NCBI RefSeq assembly: GCF_014649115.1
Contig: NZ_BMSK01000003.1
Coordinates: 248,001-312,000, forward strand
From: Streptomyces eurythermus
GTDB lineage: Bacteria; Actinomycetota; Actinomycetes; Streptomycetales; Streptomycetaceae
DNA length: 64,000 nt
Reading direction: 5' to 3'
Under the pieces are notes generated by a model that was given only the letters and a program-made list of their open reading frames with translations, ran no database searches and was not told where the DNA came from. This document shows positions 16,903 through 26,050 of this stretch, in pieces. The position numbers were made by a program, and so were the translations under genes. Position 1 is the stretch's first letter; each line of letters begins with the position of its first letter.

Positions 16903-16909
16903 GCGCGTC

Positions 16910-19873
16910 TCAATGGGCGGAGGTCGGTGCGACGAGTGCGCGCACGCTGTCGGCCTCCGGTGCCCCCGTCTGCTCGTACAGGTTGAGCGCCTCGCGCCAG
17001 CACGCCCTCGCGCGGTCTATTTGGCCGAGCTTGGTCAATGCCCGCCCCAGGAGCATCAGTACGTTGCCGCGCATGCGGTCGCCACCGATGCAGCCCAGTG
17101 CCAGAGCCTGCTCCGCGTACTGGGCGGCCTGTGCCGGGCGAAGGGCGGCCAGGTGCACCTCCGCGATACGGAAGTTGGTCGTTCCCTCCCACAGCCGCTG
17201 CCGGTGGTCGCCGAAGATCCGCAAGGCGTCGGAGAACTGGTTGAGGGCTTCACTGTGGCGGCCTGCCTGAATCATGGCGACCCCCAGCGCGTAGTGGCTG
17301 TTGGCGAGGCGCACGGTCCGGCCGATCTCGCTGTGTGCGGCGACTCCGCGCTGAGCGATCTCCACCGCTCGGGTGATGTCGCCCATCCCCAGGTAGGCCC
17401 GTGACAGATTCCCGAGGCTGGTTGCTTCGAACGGCCGGTTGCCCGCTGCTCGAAGCCCTTCTATGGCCCTCTCGAAGAAGGCTTTGCCCTCCGCGTGCCT
17501 CCCCTCGTGAAGGCACAGGAGTCCCCGGTTGTTCGCGACCCAGCTCTCAGCGGTCGAGTCGCCCACCCTTTCGGCCAGTTCGAGCGCGATACGGGCTTCT
17601 GCCTCCGCTTGCCGAATGCGTCCGGAAACGAGCAGGACGTCGGTCAGCACGGTGCGTGCCCTGCCCTCCGCCCGGGCGTCCCGTGCTGCGTGAGTCGCCT
17701 CGCACATCGCCCGAGCCGTCATCTCGTACTGGTGGGAGTTGGCTCCGGACTCGGTCAGGTCCTTGGCCGCCCACAGCAGGTCGACTCCGCGCCGCAGTCG
17801 GTCGGTCCCGGCGGTCTGCCTGACGCAGGCCAGGAGAGGGGCGGCCTCGGTGTACAGCCAGTCGAGCGCCGCCGTCGCCTCGGTGAACCGCAGCCCGGCG
17901 TACTCCGTCGGCTCCAGATCGTCCACCAGCCGGTCCCCAGGCCGCTCGACCGCGTACACCCCTGCCGTCGTCGCCAGATAGAAGTCCAGCAACCGCGACA
18001 TCGCCGCCTCCCGTTCGCTCGGGCGGGCCTCGTCGCGTTCTGCGCAGGCTCGGGCGTAGAGGCGGACCAGGTCGTGGAAGCGGTAGCGGTTGGGGGCCGC
18101 GGATTCCAGGAGGGACGTGTCGACCAGGGATTCGAGGAGTTCCTCGGTGTCCTCGGCCGGGAGGTCCAGGACCGCTGCCGCCGCGGCCAGGGAGATGTCG
18201 GGGCCGTCGGCCAGGCCGAGGAGGCGGAAGGCGCGGGCCTGGGCCGGCTCCAGCTGGCCGTAGCCGAGTTCGAACGTGGCCTTGACCGCGAGGTCGCCCG
18301 CCTGGAGTTCGTCGAGCCGGCGCCGTTCGTCGGCGAGCTTGGCCGCCAGCACCGAGACCGTCCAGGTGCGGCGGGCCGACAGGCGGGACGCGGCGATGCG
18401 GATCGCCAGCGGCAGGAAGCCGCAGGCCGCCACGACGTCGAGCGCGGCCTCCCGCTCCGCCGCCACCCGCTCCTCGCCCACGATCTTGGTGAACAGGCAC
18501 AGGGCCTCGTCGGGGGACATCACGTCGAGGTCGACCAGATGGGCGCCCGCGAGGTCGAGCATGCGGACGCGGGAGGTCACCAGGGCCGCGCAGCCCTCGG
18601 TACCGGGCAGCAGCGGCCGTACCTGGGCCGCGTCCTTGGCGTTGTCCAGCAGGACCAGCACCCGCCGGCCGTCCAGCACCGAGCGGTACAGCGCCGACCG
18701 TTCCTCCAGGGAGTCCGGGATCGCCGAGTCCGCCGTGCCGAGCGCGCGGAGGAAGGAGCCGAGGACCGTCTCCGGTTCGGCGGGGCGCGGACCGGCGCCC
18801 TGGAGGTCGACGTACAGCTGCCCGTCGGGGAAGGCGGACCGCGCGCGGTGGGCGACGTGCACCGCCAGGGTGGTCTTGCCGACGCCGCCGATGCCGGCCA
18901 GCGCGGACACCGCCATCACCCGGCCCTCCGCCTCGGACGCGGAGGACAGCACGGCGCTCAGGTCGGCGACGAAGGACGCGCGGCCCGTGAAGTCGGGCAC
19001 GGTCGCGGGCAGCTGGGCGGGCCGGACCGGCGCCGCCGCCTGTTCCGTCACCGGCGCGGAGGGCTCGGCCAGGGCCGGGTCCGCCCGCAGGATGCGCTGC
19101 TGGAGGTCGCTGAGGCCGGGGCGCGGGTCGACCCCGAGCTCCTCGGCCAGCAGGCGGCGGGTGTCGGCGTACACCGCGAGGGCCTCCGCCTGCCGGCCGC
19201 TGCGGTAGAGCGCCAGCATGAGGAGTTCGCGCAGCCGTTCCCGCAGCGGGTGCGCCGCCGTCAGGGCGGTCAGTTCGGAGACCGCCTCGGCGTGGCCGCC
19301 CTGCTCCAGGTCCATGTCCAGGCGGGATTCGAGGAGCTGCAGCCGCCATTCCTCCAGGCGGGCCCGCTGGGTCTCCGCGTACGGGCCGGGCACCCCGGCC
19401 AGCGGCTCGCCGTCCCACAGCGCCAGCGCCTGCCGCAGCAGCCCCCGGGCCGTGCCGAGATCGCCGGCGCCCCGCGCCTTCTCCGCCTCCGCCGCCAGGT
19501 CCTGCGCCCTCGACATGTCCAGCGCGCCCTCGCCGAGCCCGCGCACGGCGTACCCGCCGGACTCGCTGACCAGGACCCCGGGGTCCAGGATCTTGCGCAG
19601 CCGGGACGCGTACGTGCGCACCGCCGCCAGCGCCTGGGGCGGCGGCTCGGATCCCCAGAGCGCGTCGATCAGCTCGGCCGCCGTGGCCGTACGGCCCTCC
19701 CGCAGCAGCAGCGCGGCCAGCAGGGCGCGCTGCTGCGGGGAGCCGGTGCCGAGCGCCTTCTCGCCGCGCCAGGCCCGCACCGGACCGAGCACGCCGAAGC
19801 GCAGCGTGCCGGTCTCCGCGGTGCCCGCGGAGCCGGCGCGCCGCTGCTCGGGTACTCGCGGCCCACCGTCCAT
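16910..19873 (-). CDS. afsR: AfsR SARP-NB-ARC-TPR transcriptional activator
   Basis: The 987-residue protein has three parts. An OmpR-like winged helix plus BTAD (about 20-285, with LRFGVLGPVRAWRGEKAL) makes the SARP module. An NB-ARC ATPase follows, with Walker A GIGGVGKTTLAVHVA near 325 and LVLLDNAKDAAQVRPLL. TPR repeats occupy roughly the last 300 residues. This is AfsR (993 residues in S. coelicolor), which is phosphorylated by AfsK and activates afsS. The ATG at 19873 is chosen because GAGGGGGA lies just upstream; 36 further codons are open in frame. The 211-bp gap to the divergent amidohydrolase contains operator copy 7, so catabolic repression and afsR expression could influence one another. 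Confidence 0.93.
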   Translation of the reverse strand: MDGGPRVPEQRRAGSAGTAETGTLRFGVLGPVRAWRGEKALGTGSPQQRALLAALLLREGRTATAAELIDALWGSEPPPQALAAVRTYASRLRKILDPGVLVSESGGYAVRGLGEGALDMSRAQDLAAEAEKARGAGDLGTARGLLRQALALWDGEPLAGVPGPYAETQRARLEEWRLQLLESRLDMDLEQGGHAEAVSELTALTAAHPLRERLRELLMLALYRSGRQAEALAVYADTRRLLAEELGVDPRPGLSDLQQRILRADPALAEPSAPVTEQAAAPVRPAQLPATVPDFTGRASFVADLSAVLSSASEAEGRVMAVSALAGIGGVGKTTLAVHVAHRARSAFPDGQLYVDLQGAGPRPAEPETVLGSFLRALGTADSAIPDSLEERSALYRSVLDGRRVLVLLDNAKDAAQVRPLLPGTEGCAALVTSRVRMLDLAGAHLVDLDVMSPDEALCLFTKIVGEERVAAEREAALDVVAACGFLPLAIRIAASRLSARRTWTVSVLAAKLADERRRLDELQAGDLAVKATFELGYGQLEPAQARAFRLLGLADGPDISLAAAAAVLDLPAEDTEELLESLVDTSLLESAAPNRYRFHDLVRLYARACAERDEARPSEREAAMSRLLDFYLATTAGVYAVERPGDRLVDDLEPTEYAGLRFTEATAALDWLYTEAAPLLACVRQTAGTDRLRRGVDLLWAAKDLTESGANSHQYEMTARAMCEATHAARDARAEGRARTVLTDVLLVSGRIRQAEAEARIALELAERVGDSTAESWVANNRGLLCLHEGRHAEGKAFFERAIEGLRAAGNRPFEATSLGNLSRAYLGMGDITRAVEIAQRGVAAHSEIGRTVRLANSHYALGVAMIQAGRHSEALNQFSDALRIFGDHRQRLWEGTTNFRIAEVHLAALRPAQAAQYAEQALALGCIGGDRMRGNVLMLLGRALTKLGQIDRARACWREALNLYEQTGAPEADSVRALVAPTSAH

Positions 19874-20048
19874 GCGTTCGTCCCCCTCGGCGTCACGAAC
19901 AACCCCGTCAGTTTGCCTTGTTCCGGGCGGTTGCGTCAGCCGTGCGAGACACCGATCACAAGGGCGCGGCCACCGGGGCACAAGGCCCTCACGCGTTCCA
20001 CAGGGTTCTCACACCCCTTCGCGCGCCGGGGACGGCCCGTACACGTAG

Positions 20049-20063
20049 CTGACGGACCGTCAG
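20049..20063. promoter_or_regulatory. Operator copy 7 (CTGACGGACCGTCAG), amidohydrolase-LLM-SDR promoter
   Basis: TAGCTG at the left edge fits a -10 box. The start codon is 22 bp beyond the palindrome. The site also lies in the upstream region of the divergent afsR gene. Confidence 0.65.
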
Positions 20064-20084
20064 ATCGGCGCTACCGTGAACCGC

Positions 20085-21305
20085 ATGGAGACCACACAGT
20101 TCCCGCCGATCATCTCCGTGGACGACCACACCGTGGAGCCCGCCGGTGTGTGGCAGGAGCGGCTGCCGAGCCGGTACCGGGAGACCGGGCCCCGGATCGT
20201 ACGGGCGCCGATGAAGGAGATGACCTTCCTGGGCGGCCGTTTCAAGCCCGTCATGGGCACCCCGGGGGACGAGGGGCCGGTCGGCGACTGGTGGGTCTAC
20301 GAGGACCTGCGCCGGCCCCTGATCCGGCTGGACACCGCCGTCGGCTACGCCAGGGACGAGGTCCGGCTGGAGGTCATCACGTACGAGCGGATGCGGGCGG
20401 GGTCGTACGACGTGTCCGCGCGCCTCGCCGACATGGACGTCAACCACGTCCAGTCCGCCCTGTGCTTCCCCACCTTCCCCCGCTTCTGCGGGCAGACCTT
20501 CGCCGAGGCCGCCGACAAGGAGCTGGCCCTGCTGTGCGTGCGCGCCTACAACGACTGGATGGTGGAGGAGTGGTGCGGGCCGCGGGCGGGCGGGCGGCTG
20601 ATACCGCTGACCCTCGTCCCCCTGTGGGACGCCGCGCTGGCCGCCCGGGAGGTGCGCCGCAACGCCGCGCGCGGGGTGCGGGCCGTCGCCTTCTCCGAGA
20701 TCCCCCCGCACCTGGGCCTGCCGTCGGTGCACGCCGACTACTGGGATCCGTTCTTCGCGGCCTGTGACGAGACCGGCACGGTGATCGCCATGCACATCGG
20801 CTCCAGCAGCCGGATGCCCTCCACCTCCGCCGACGCCCCGCCCGCCGTCGGCTCCGTCATCACCTTCGCCAACTGCTGTTTCTCGATGGTCGACTGGCTG
20901 ATGAGCGGCAAGTTCGAGCGCTTCCCGAATCTGCGGGTGATGTACGCGGAGGGGCAGATCGGCTGGATCCCCTACATCCTCGAGCGCGCGGACGTGGTGT
21001 GGGAGGAGAACCGGGGGTGGGGCGGGGTCGCCGGCAAGGTGCGCCGGCCGCCGTCCGAACTGTTCGCCGAGCACGTCTACGGCTGCTTCTTCGACGACGC
21101 CTTCGGGCTGCGCAACCTGGACGCCATCGGCGCCGGCAACGTCCTGTACGAGACCGACTACCCGCACTCCGACTCCACCTGGCCGCGGTCCCGCGAGGTC
21201 GGCGAGGCACAGATGGGGCATCTCGCGCCGGACGTGGTCGAGCGGATCGTGAGGGGCAACGCCATCGAGCTGCTGGGGCTCACCCCCCAGGGACTGTGGC
21301 GGTGA
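20085..21305 (+). CDS. Amidohydrolase-2 (ACMSD-like) metal-dependent hydrolase/decarboxylase
   Basis: The 406-residue protein belongs to the amidohydrolase-2 family that includes ACMSD-type decarboxylases. It opens with IISVDDHTVEP and has a central ARLADMDVNHVQSALCFPTF, then VIAMHIGSSSRMP (metal-ligand His), MYAEGQIGWIPYILERAD and a C-terminal YETDYPHSDSTWP (catalytic Asp). Members remove CO2 from, or hydrolyse, ring-derived acids. The ATG at 20085 is preferred to a GTG at 20076. It heads a three-gene operon and overlaps the following LLM gene (GTGA). Confidence 0.82.
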   Translation: METTQFPPIISVDDHTVEPAGVWQERLPSRYRETGPRIVRAPMKEMTFLGGRFKPVMGTPGDEGPVGDWWVYEDLRRPLIRLDTAVGYARDEVRLEVITYERMRAGSYDVSARLADMDVNHVQSALCFPTFPRFCGQTFAEAADKELALLCVRAYNDWMVEEWCGPRAGGRLIPLTLVPLWDAALAAREVRRNAARGVRAVAFSEIPPHLGLPSVHADYWDPFFAACDETGTVIAMHIGSSSRMPSTSADAPPAVGSVITFANCCFSMVDWLMSGKFERFPNLRVMYAEGQIGWIPYILERADVVWEENRGWGGVAGKVRRPPSELFAEHVYGCFFDDAFGLRNLDAIGAGNVLYETDYPHSDSTWPRSREVGEAQMGHLAPDVVERIVRGNAIELLGLTPQGLWR

Positions 21306-22228
21306 GCGCGCCGGCGTACGGCATCCAGCTGCCCGTGCAGTCGCAGAGCACCCTGTACGCCGAGCCGTGGGAGGCCGCCGCCGGCCCGGCGGACCTGGTC
21401 GCCGTCGCCCGCGCGGCCGAGGCGGCGGGGTTCGCCTACGTCGCCTGCTGCGACCACGTGGCGGTTCCGCGCCGCCTGGCCGGGGCCATGGGCACGGTCT
21501 GGTACGACCCGGTGGCCACCCTCGCCCACCTCGCCGCCGTCACCACGCGGATCCGGCTGCTCAGCCATGTGGCCGTGGTCGCGCTGCGCCATCCGCTGCA
21601 CACCGCGAAGCAGTACGCCACCCTGGACCACCTCTCCGGCGGACGGCTGGTCCTCGGGGTGGGCGCCGGGCACGTCCGGGAGGAGTTCGAGGCGCTCGGG
21701 GTGGACTTCGCGCGGCGCGGGGCCGTACTGGACGAGACGATGGACGCCCTGCGGGCCGCGCTGGGCCCCGAGGAGTTCCCCGAGCACCACGGGACGTACT
21801 ACGACTTCGCCGGGCTCGGCCAGCGCCCCCGCCCCGCGCAGCCGCGCGTCCCCCTGTGGGTCGGCGGCTCCTCGCCCGCCGCCGTCCGCCGGGCCGCGCT
21901 GAAGGGCGACGGCTGGCTGCCGCAGGGGGACCCGCCCGAGCGGCTGGCCGAGCGGGCCGCCCGGATCCGGCGGCTGCGCGAGGAGGCCGGACTCGACGGC
22001 CCGTACACGGTCGGCGCCCTCGCCGGGCCGCTGTACGTCGGCCGGCCCGGCTGGGACGTCGGCCCGCGCACGCTCACCGGGCCCCCGGAGGAGATCGCCG
22101 CCTCGCTGCGCGCCTACCGGGCGCTGGGCGCGCACCAGGTCCAGGTGCGGCTGCGCAGCCGGAGCCGGGCCGAACTCATCGACCAGATAGGCGTGTTCGG
22201 GGCCGAGGTCGCGCCCCGGCTGGACTGA
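21302..22228 (+). CDS. LLM-class (luciferase-like) F420-dependent oxidoreductase
   Basis: The 308-residue TIM-barrel protein shows typical LLM segments: AEAAGFAYVACCDHV, then TTRIRLLSHVAVVALRHP, LDHLSGGRLVLGVGAGHVREEF and VPLWVGGSSPAAVRRAAL. Many actinobacterial members use F420, though FMN cannot be excluded. The GTG start at 21302 overlaps the amidohydrolase stop. The SDR gene follows 9 bp later, so the three are co-transcribed. Substrate is unknown; oxidation of an alcohol or a Baeyer-Villiger-type step would fit a ring-degradation route. Confidence 0.82.
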   Translation: MSAPAYGIQLPVQSQSTLYAEPWEAAAGPADLVAVARAAEAAGFAYVACCDHVAVPRRLAGAMGTVWYDPVATLAHLAAVTTRIRLLSHVAVVALRHPLHTAKQYATLDHLSGGRLVLGVGAGHVREEFEALGVDFARRGAVLDETMDALRAALGPEEFPEHHGTYYDFAGLGQRPRPAQPRVPLWVGGSSPAAVRRAALKGDGWLPQGDPPERLAERAARIRRLREEAGLDGPYTVGALAGPLYVGRPGWDVGPRTLTGPPEEIAASLRAYRALGAHQVQVRLRSRSRAELIDQIGVFGAEVAPRLD

Positions 22229-22237
22229 GGAGACGGT

Positions 22238-23008
22238 ATGGGCAAGCTGGACGGGCGGGTCGTCCTCGTCACCGGGGCGGCGCGCGGGCAGGGCGAGCAG
22301 GAGGCGCGGCTGTTCCGTGCGGAGGGCGCCCGGGTGGCCGTGGCCGATGTGCTGGACGAGCGGGGGGCGGCCCTCGCGGAGGAGATCGGCGCGCTCTACG
22401 TCCACCTCGACGTGGGCACCGAGGACGGCTGGCGGCAGGCCGTGGCCGAGGTCAAGCGGGCGTACGGGCGCCTGGACGGGCTGGTCAACAACGCGGGCAT
22501 CCTGCGCTTCAACGCCCTGGTGGACACCCCGCTGGAGGAGTTCATGCAGGTCGTGCAGGTCAACCAGGTCGGCTGCTTCCTCGGGATGAAGACCGTCGCG
22601 CCCGAACTCGCGGACGGCGGGACCATCGTCAACACCGCCTCGTACACGGCCCTGACCGGCATGGCGGCCGTGGGCACGTACGCGGCGACGAAGCACGCCG
22701 TGCTCGGGCTGACCCGGGTGGCCGCGCTGGAGCTGGCCTCGCGGCGGATCCGGGTCAACGCCATCTGCCCGGGCGCGATCGACACCGCGATGTCCAACCC
22801 GGCCCGGCTGGACCCGGACGCCGACCCGGAGGAGACGAGCCGGGCGCTGGAGGAGCTCTACCGGGGGCTCGTTCCGCTCGGCCGGATCGGGCAGCCGGAG
22901 GAGGTGGCCCGGCTCGCCCTCTTCCTCACCTCGGACGACTCCTCCTACATCACCGGGCAGCCGTTCGTGATCGACGGGGGATGGCTGGCCGGGGTCAGCG
23001 TGATCTGA
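22238..23008 (+). CDS. Short-chain dehydrogenase, 3-alpha/20-beta-hydroxysteroid dehydrogenase-like
   Basis: The 256-residue classical SDR has the cofactor motif TGAARGQG (12-19), Asp37 after strand 2 (NAD preference), NNAG (84-87), catalytic Ser135, and Tyr148/Lys152 in YAATK. Its overall wording (LDGRVVLVTGAARGQGEQEA) resembles the 3-alpha,20-beta-hydroxysteroid dehydrogenases of Streptomyces and mycobacteria, which supports a steroid- or terpenoid-like substrate without proving it. The ATG at 22238 follows GAGGAGA. It is the third gene of the operator-7 operon. Confidence 0.85.
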   Translation: MGKLDGRVVLVTGAARGQGEQEARLFRAEGARVAVADVLDERGAALAEEIGALYVHLDVGTEDGWRQAVAEVKRAYGRLDGLVNNAGILRFNALVDTPLEEFMQVVQVNQVGCFLGMKTVAPELADGGTIVNTASYTALTGMAAVGTYAATKHAVLGLTRVAALELASRRIRVNAICPGAIDTAMSNPARLDPDADPEETSRALEELYRGLVPLGRIGQPEEVARLALFLTSDDSSYITGQPFVIDGGWLAGVSVI

Positions 23009-23043
23009 CCGGCCGTCGTCCCTTGACGGTCACGGCGGCCGGT
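23008..23043 (+). terminator. Weak inverted repeat after the SDR gene
   Basis: ACCGGCCG and CGGCCGGT pair over a 20-nt gap just after the SDR stop and before the next promoter. The loop is long, so termination is only possible. Confidence 0.35.
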
Positions 23044-23067
23044 GCGACAGTCGGCCGACAGCCGTAT

Positions 23068-23082
23068 CTGACGGTGTGTCAG
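23068..23082. promoter_or_regulatory. Operator copy 8 (CTGACGGTGTGTCAG), LLM-amidohydrolase-ALDH promoter
   Basis: TATCTG overlaps the left edge as a -10 box. The palindrome ends 24 bp before the GTG at 23107, leaving room for the GAGGA ribosome-binding site. Confidence 0.65.
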
Positions 23083-23106
23083 AAACTTTGAGGACGGTGA
23101 ACCGCC

Positions 23107-24225
23107 GTGGAATTCGGGATCTTTGTACAGGGATACGTGGGCAAGCGCGCCGAGACCGACCCGCTGGCCGAGCACAAGGCGCTGATGGAGGAGACCGAGT
23201 ACGTCATCCAGGCGGACAAGTCCGGCTTCAAGTACGCCTGGGCCTCCGAACACCACTTCCTGGAGGAGTACTCGCACCTGTCCGCCAACGACGTCTTCCT
23301 CGGCTACCTCGCCCACGCCACCGAGCGGATCCACCTGGGCTCCGGCATCTTCAACCCGCTGGCCCCGGTCAACCACCCGGTGAAGGTGGCCGAGAAGGTC
23401 GCCATGCTGGACCACCTCACCGAGGGCCGCTTCGAGTTCGGCAGCGGGCGCGGCGCCGGCTCGCACGAGATCCTCGGCTTCCTGCCCGGCATCACCGACA
23501 TGAACCACACCAAGGAGATCTGGGAGGAGACGATCGCCGAGTTCCCCAAGATGTGGCTCCAGGACGAGTACGCGGGCTTCCAGGGCAAGCACTGGCAGCT
23601 GCCGCCGCGCAAGGTCCTGCCGAAGCCGTACGGGAAGTCCCACCCGGCGATGTGGTACGCGGCCGGGTCCCCGCCGTCGTACGCCATGGCCGCGCGCAAG
23701 GGGCTCGGGGTGCTCGGCTTCAGCGTCCAGAAGGTCTCCGACATGGAGTGGGTGCTGGAGCAGTACAAGACGGCGATCGTGGACGCCGAGCCGGTGGGGG
23801 ACTTCGTCAACGACAACGTCATGGTCACCACGACCGCGATCTGCGCGCCCACGCACGCCGAGGCCGTCGAGACCGCGGTCGGCGGCGGGCTGCACTACCT
23901 GCCCTCGCTGGTGTTCCGCTACCACGACACCTTCCCCCGGCCGGAGGGGTTCCCGGTGTGGCCCGAGACCCTGCCGGAGTACACACCCGAGTTCGTGGAG
24001 CTGCTGATCGAGGAGGAGCTGCTGATCTGCGGCGACCCCGACGAGGTACTGCGCCAGTGCGAGCGGTGGGAGCGGGCCGGGGCGGACCAGCTGACCTTCG
24101 GGCTGCCGGTGGGGGTGCCGAAGGAGGAGACGCTGCGGACGATACGGCTGATCGGGGAGCACGTGATCCCGAAGATCGACACGGATCCGGTGCACCGGAC
24201 CTCGCGGTTCCGGGCCGCCGGGTGA
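23107..24225 (+). CDS. LLM-class flavin/F420-dependent oxidoreductase (luciferase-like)
   Basis: The 372-residue protein starts MEFGIFVQGYVGKR and has YAWASEHHFLEEYSHLS, then TERIHLGSGIFNPLAPVNHP and LDHLTEGRFEFGSGRGAGSHE, the conserved LuxA-like TIM-barrel elements. It is longer than the other LLM protein and closer to flavin-dependent alkanal-monooxygenase-like members. FMN or F420 cannot be decided by eye. The GTG at 23107 has GAGGA upstream. It is the first gene of an operon with a D-aminoacylase-like amidohydrolase and an aldehyde dehydrogenase, separated by a 94-bp gap that contains a short repeat element. Confidence 0.82.
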   Translation: MEFGIFVQGYVGKRAETDPLAEHKALMEETEYVIQADKSGFKYAWASEHHFLEEYSHLSANDVFLGYLAHATERIHLGSGIFNPLAPVNHPVKVAEKVAMLDHLTEGRFEFGSGRGAGSHEILGFLPGITDMNHTKEIWEETIAEFPKMWLQDEYAGFQGKHWQLPPRKVLPKPYGKSHPAMWYAAGSPPSYAMAARKGLGVLGFSVQKVSDMEWVLEQYKTAIVDAEPVGDFVNDNVMVTTTAICAPTHAEAVETAVGGGLHYLPSLVFRYHDTFPRPEGFPVWPETLPEYTPEFVELLIEEELLICGDPDEVLRQCERWERAGADQLTFGLPVGVPKEETLRTIRLIGEHVIPKIDTDPVHRTSRFRAAG

Positions 24226-24251
24226 GCGCCGTTGGCGGGTGCGGGTGCGTT

Positions 24252-24284
24252 GCAGCTGGTCGCGCGGTTCCCCGCGCCCCTGGG
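24252..24284. repeat. Streptomyces intergenic repeat-like element (GTTCCCCGCGCCCCT type)
   Basis: The gap holds CGCGCGGTTCCCCGCGCCCC, a motif known to recur in Streptomyces intergenic regions, with self-complementary ends able to form a hairpin. Only one copy lies in this window. The family identity is from memory. Confidence 0.5.
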
Positions 24285-24319
24285 TAGGTCAGCGCCTCCG
24301 GTATCGAAGGAGTCACCCA

Positions 24320-26050
24320 GTGTTCGATCACGTCATCAGGGGCGCGTCCGTCGTCGACGGCACCGGTGCCCCCGCCTTCACCGCCGACGTCGGTATCCGG
24401 GGCGGCCGGATCGCCGCCGTCGGAAAGGCGGACGAAGCCTCCCGTACCGCCGAGGACGCCCGGGGACTCGTCCTCGCCCCCGGCTTCGTGGACCCCCACA
24501 CCCACTACGACGCCCAGCTGTTCTGGGATCCGTACGCCACCCCCTCGCTCGGCCACGGGGTGACCACCGTGGTCGGCGGGAACTGCGGGTTCACCCTCGC
24601 GCCCCTGCACCCCTCGCGGCCCGAGGACGCCGACTACACCCGGCGGATGATGTCCAGGGTGGAGGGGATGTCCCTGGTCGCGCTGGAGCGGGGCGCGCCC
24701 TGGAGCTGGCACTCCTTCGGGGAGTACCTGGACGCCCTGGAGGGCCGGATCGCCGTGAACGCCGGGTTCATGGTGGGGCACTGCGCGCTGCGCCGCTGTG
24801 CGATGGGTGCGGAGGCCGTCGGCGGGCAGCCCACCGGGGAGCAGCTGCGCGCCATGCTCCGGCTGCTGCACGACGCCATGGACGCCGGCGCCTGGGGGCT
24901 GTCCACCACGCGGTCCGGGACCCACTCCGACGGGGACGGCCGCCCGGTCGCCTCCCGGTACGCGCGGCCGGCGGAGCTGCTGGCCCTCGCCCGGGCCGTC
25001 GGCGAGCACGAGGGCACCCAGATCGAGGCGATCGTCGCCGGCTGCCTGGACCGCTTCGCCGACGACGAGATCGAGCTGCTGGCCGAGCTGAGCGCGGCGG
25101 CCGGCCGGCCCCTGAACTGGAACGTCCTCACCGTCGACGCCGCCGTCCCGGACCGCGTGCCCCGCCAGCTGAGCGCGAGCGAACGGGCCCGGAAGACCGG
25201 CGGGCGGGTGGTGGCGCTCACCATGCCGATCCTCACCCCGATGAACATGTCCCTGGGCACGTTCTGCGCCCTGAACCTCATACCCGGCTGGGGGGCGGTC
25301 CTCGCCCTGCCGGTGCCCGAGCGCGTCGACCGGCTGCGCGACCCCGCGGTACGGGAGGAGCTGCTGCGCCGGGCCCGGTCCGAGGAGGCCGGGGTGTTCC
25401 GGCGGCTCGCCGACTTCGGGCGGTACGTCATCGGGGACACCTACAGCGCGGCCAACCAGGGGCTCACCGGCCGGGTGGTGCGGGACATCGCCGCCGAACG
25501 CGGCCAGGACCCCTTCGCCTGCCTGGTCGAGATCTGCGCCCACGACGGGCTGCGCACGGTGCTGTGGCCCATGCCGAGCGACAACGACCCGGCCTCCTGG
25601 GCGCTGCGCGCCGAGACCTGGCGGCACGAGGACGTCCTGCTCGGCGGCTCGGACGCGGGCGCCCACCTGGACCGGATGTGCGGGGCGCCGTACACCACCC
25701 GGTTCCTCGGGGACTGCCTGCGCGGCCGGAGACTGGCCGGGCTGGAGCAGGCGGTGCGGATGCTCACCGACGACCCGGCCCGCCTCTTCGGGCTGCGGGA
25801 CCGGGGCCGGGTGGCCGAGGGATTCCACGCCGACCTGGTGCTGTTCGACCCGGAGCGCGTCGACGCGGGCCCGGCCCGGCTGGTGCACGACCTGCCCGGC
25901 GGCGGCCCCCGGCTGCACTCGGAGGCGATCGGTGTGCGGGCGGTGTGGGTGAACGGGGCGGAGACGATCCGCGACGGCGTGGTGACGGGGGCCGTGCCGG
26001 GCCGGGTCCTGCGCTCCGGGCGGGACACCCGGACGGTGAGTACACGGTGA
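24320..26050 (+). CDS. N-acyl-D-amino-acid deacylase-like amidohydrolase (amidohydrolase-3)
   Basis: The 576-residue metallohydrolase has the strand-1 metal site DPHTHYDAQLFWDP and HGVTTVVGGNCGFTLAP. The distal catalytic region is LGGSDAGAHLDRMCG, followed by VRMLTDDPARLFGLRDRG near the C-terminus. This layout is that of D-aminoacylase and dihydroorotase-like hydrolases of amide or cyclic-amide bonds. The GTG at 24320 follows GAAGGAG; earlier in-frame codons run through the repeat element. The stop overlaps the aldehyde dehydrogenase GTG. True substrate unknown; the context suggests hydrolysis within the same catabolic route. Confidence 0.82.
   Translation: MFDHVIRGASVVDGTGAPAFTADVGIRGGRIAAVGKADEASRTAEDARGLVLAPGFVDPHTHYDAQLFWDPYATPSLGHGVTTVVGGNCGFTLAPLHPSRPEDADYTRRMMSRVEGMSLVALERGAPWSWHSFGEYLDALEGRIAVNAGFMVGHCALRRCAMGAEAVGGQPTGEQLRAMLRLLHDAMDAGAWGLSTTRSGTHSDGDGRPVASRYARPAELLALARAVGEHEGTQIEAIVAGCLDRFADDEIELLAELSAAAGRPLNWNVLTVDAAVPDRVPRQLSASERARKTGGRVVALTMPILTPMNMSLGTFCALNLIPGWGAVLALPVPERVDRLRDPAVREELLRRARSEEAGVFRRLADFGRYVIGDTYSAANQGLTGRVVRDIAAERGQDPFACLVEICAHDGLRTVLWPMPSDNDPASWALRAETWRHEDVLLGGSDAGAHLDRMCGAPYTTRFLGDCLRGRRLAGLEQAVRMLTDDPARLFGLRDRGRVAEGFHADLVLFDPERVDAGPARLVHDLPGGGPRLHSEAIGVRAVWVNGAETIRDGVVTGAVPGRVLRSGRDTRTVSTR

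Noticed and set aside
17495..20767. 1090-codon plus-strand frame across afsR and the next gene
   Set aside because: It is a shadow of afsR with no recognisable domain and spans a divergent promoter.
24232..26046. In-frame extension upstream of the aldehyde dehydrogenase
   Set aside because: It lies over the amidohydrolase gene, which has clear motifs; the ALDH homology begins at 26047.
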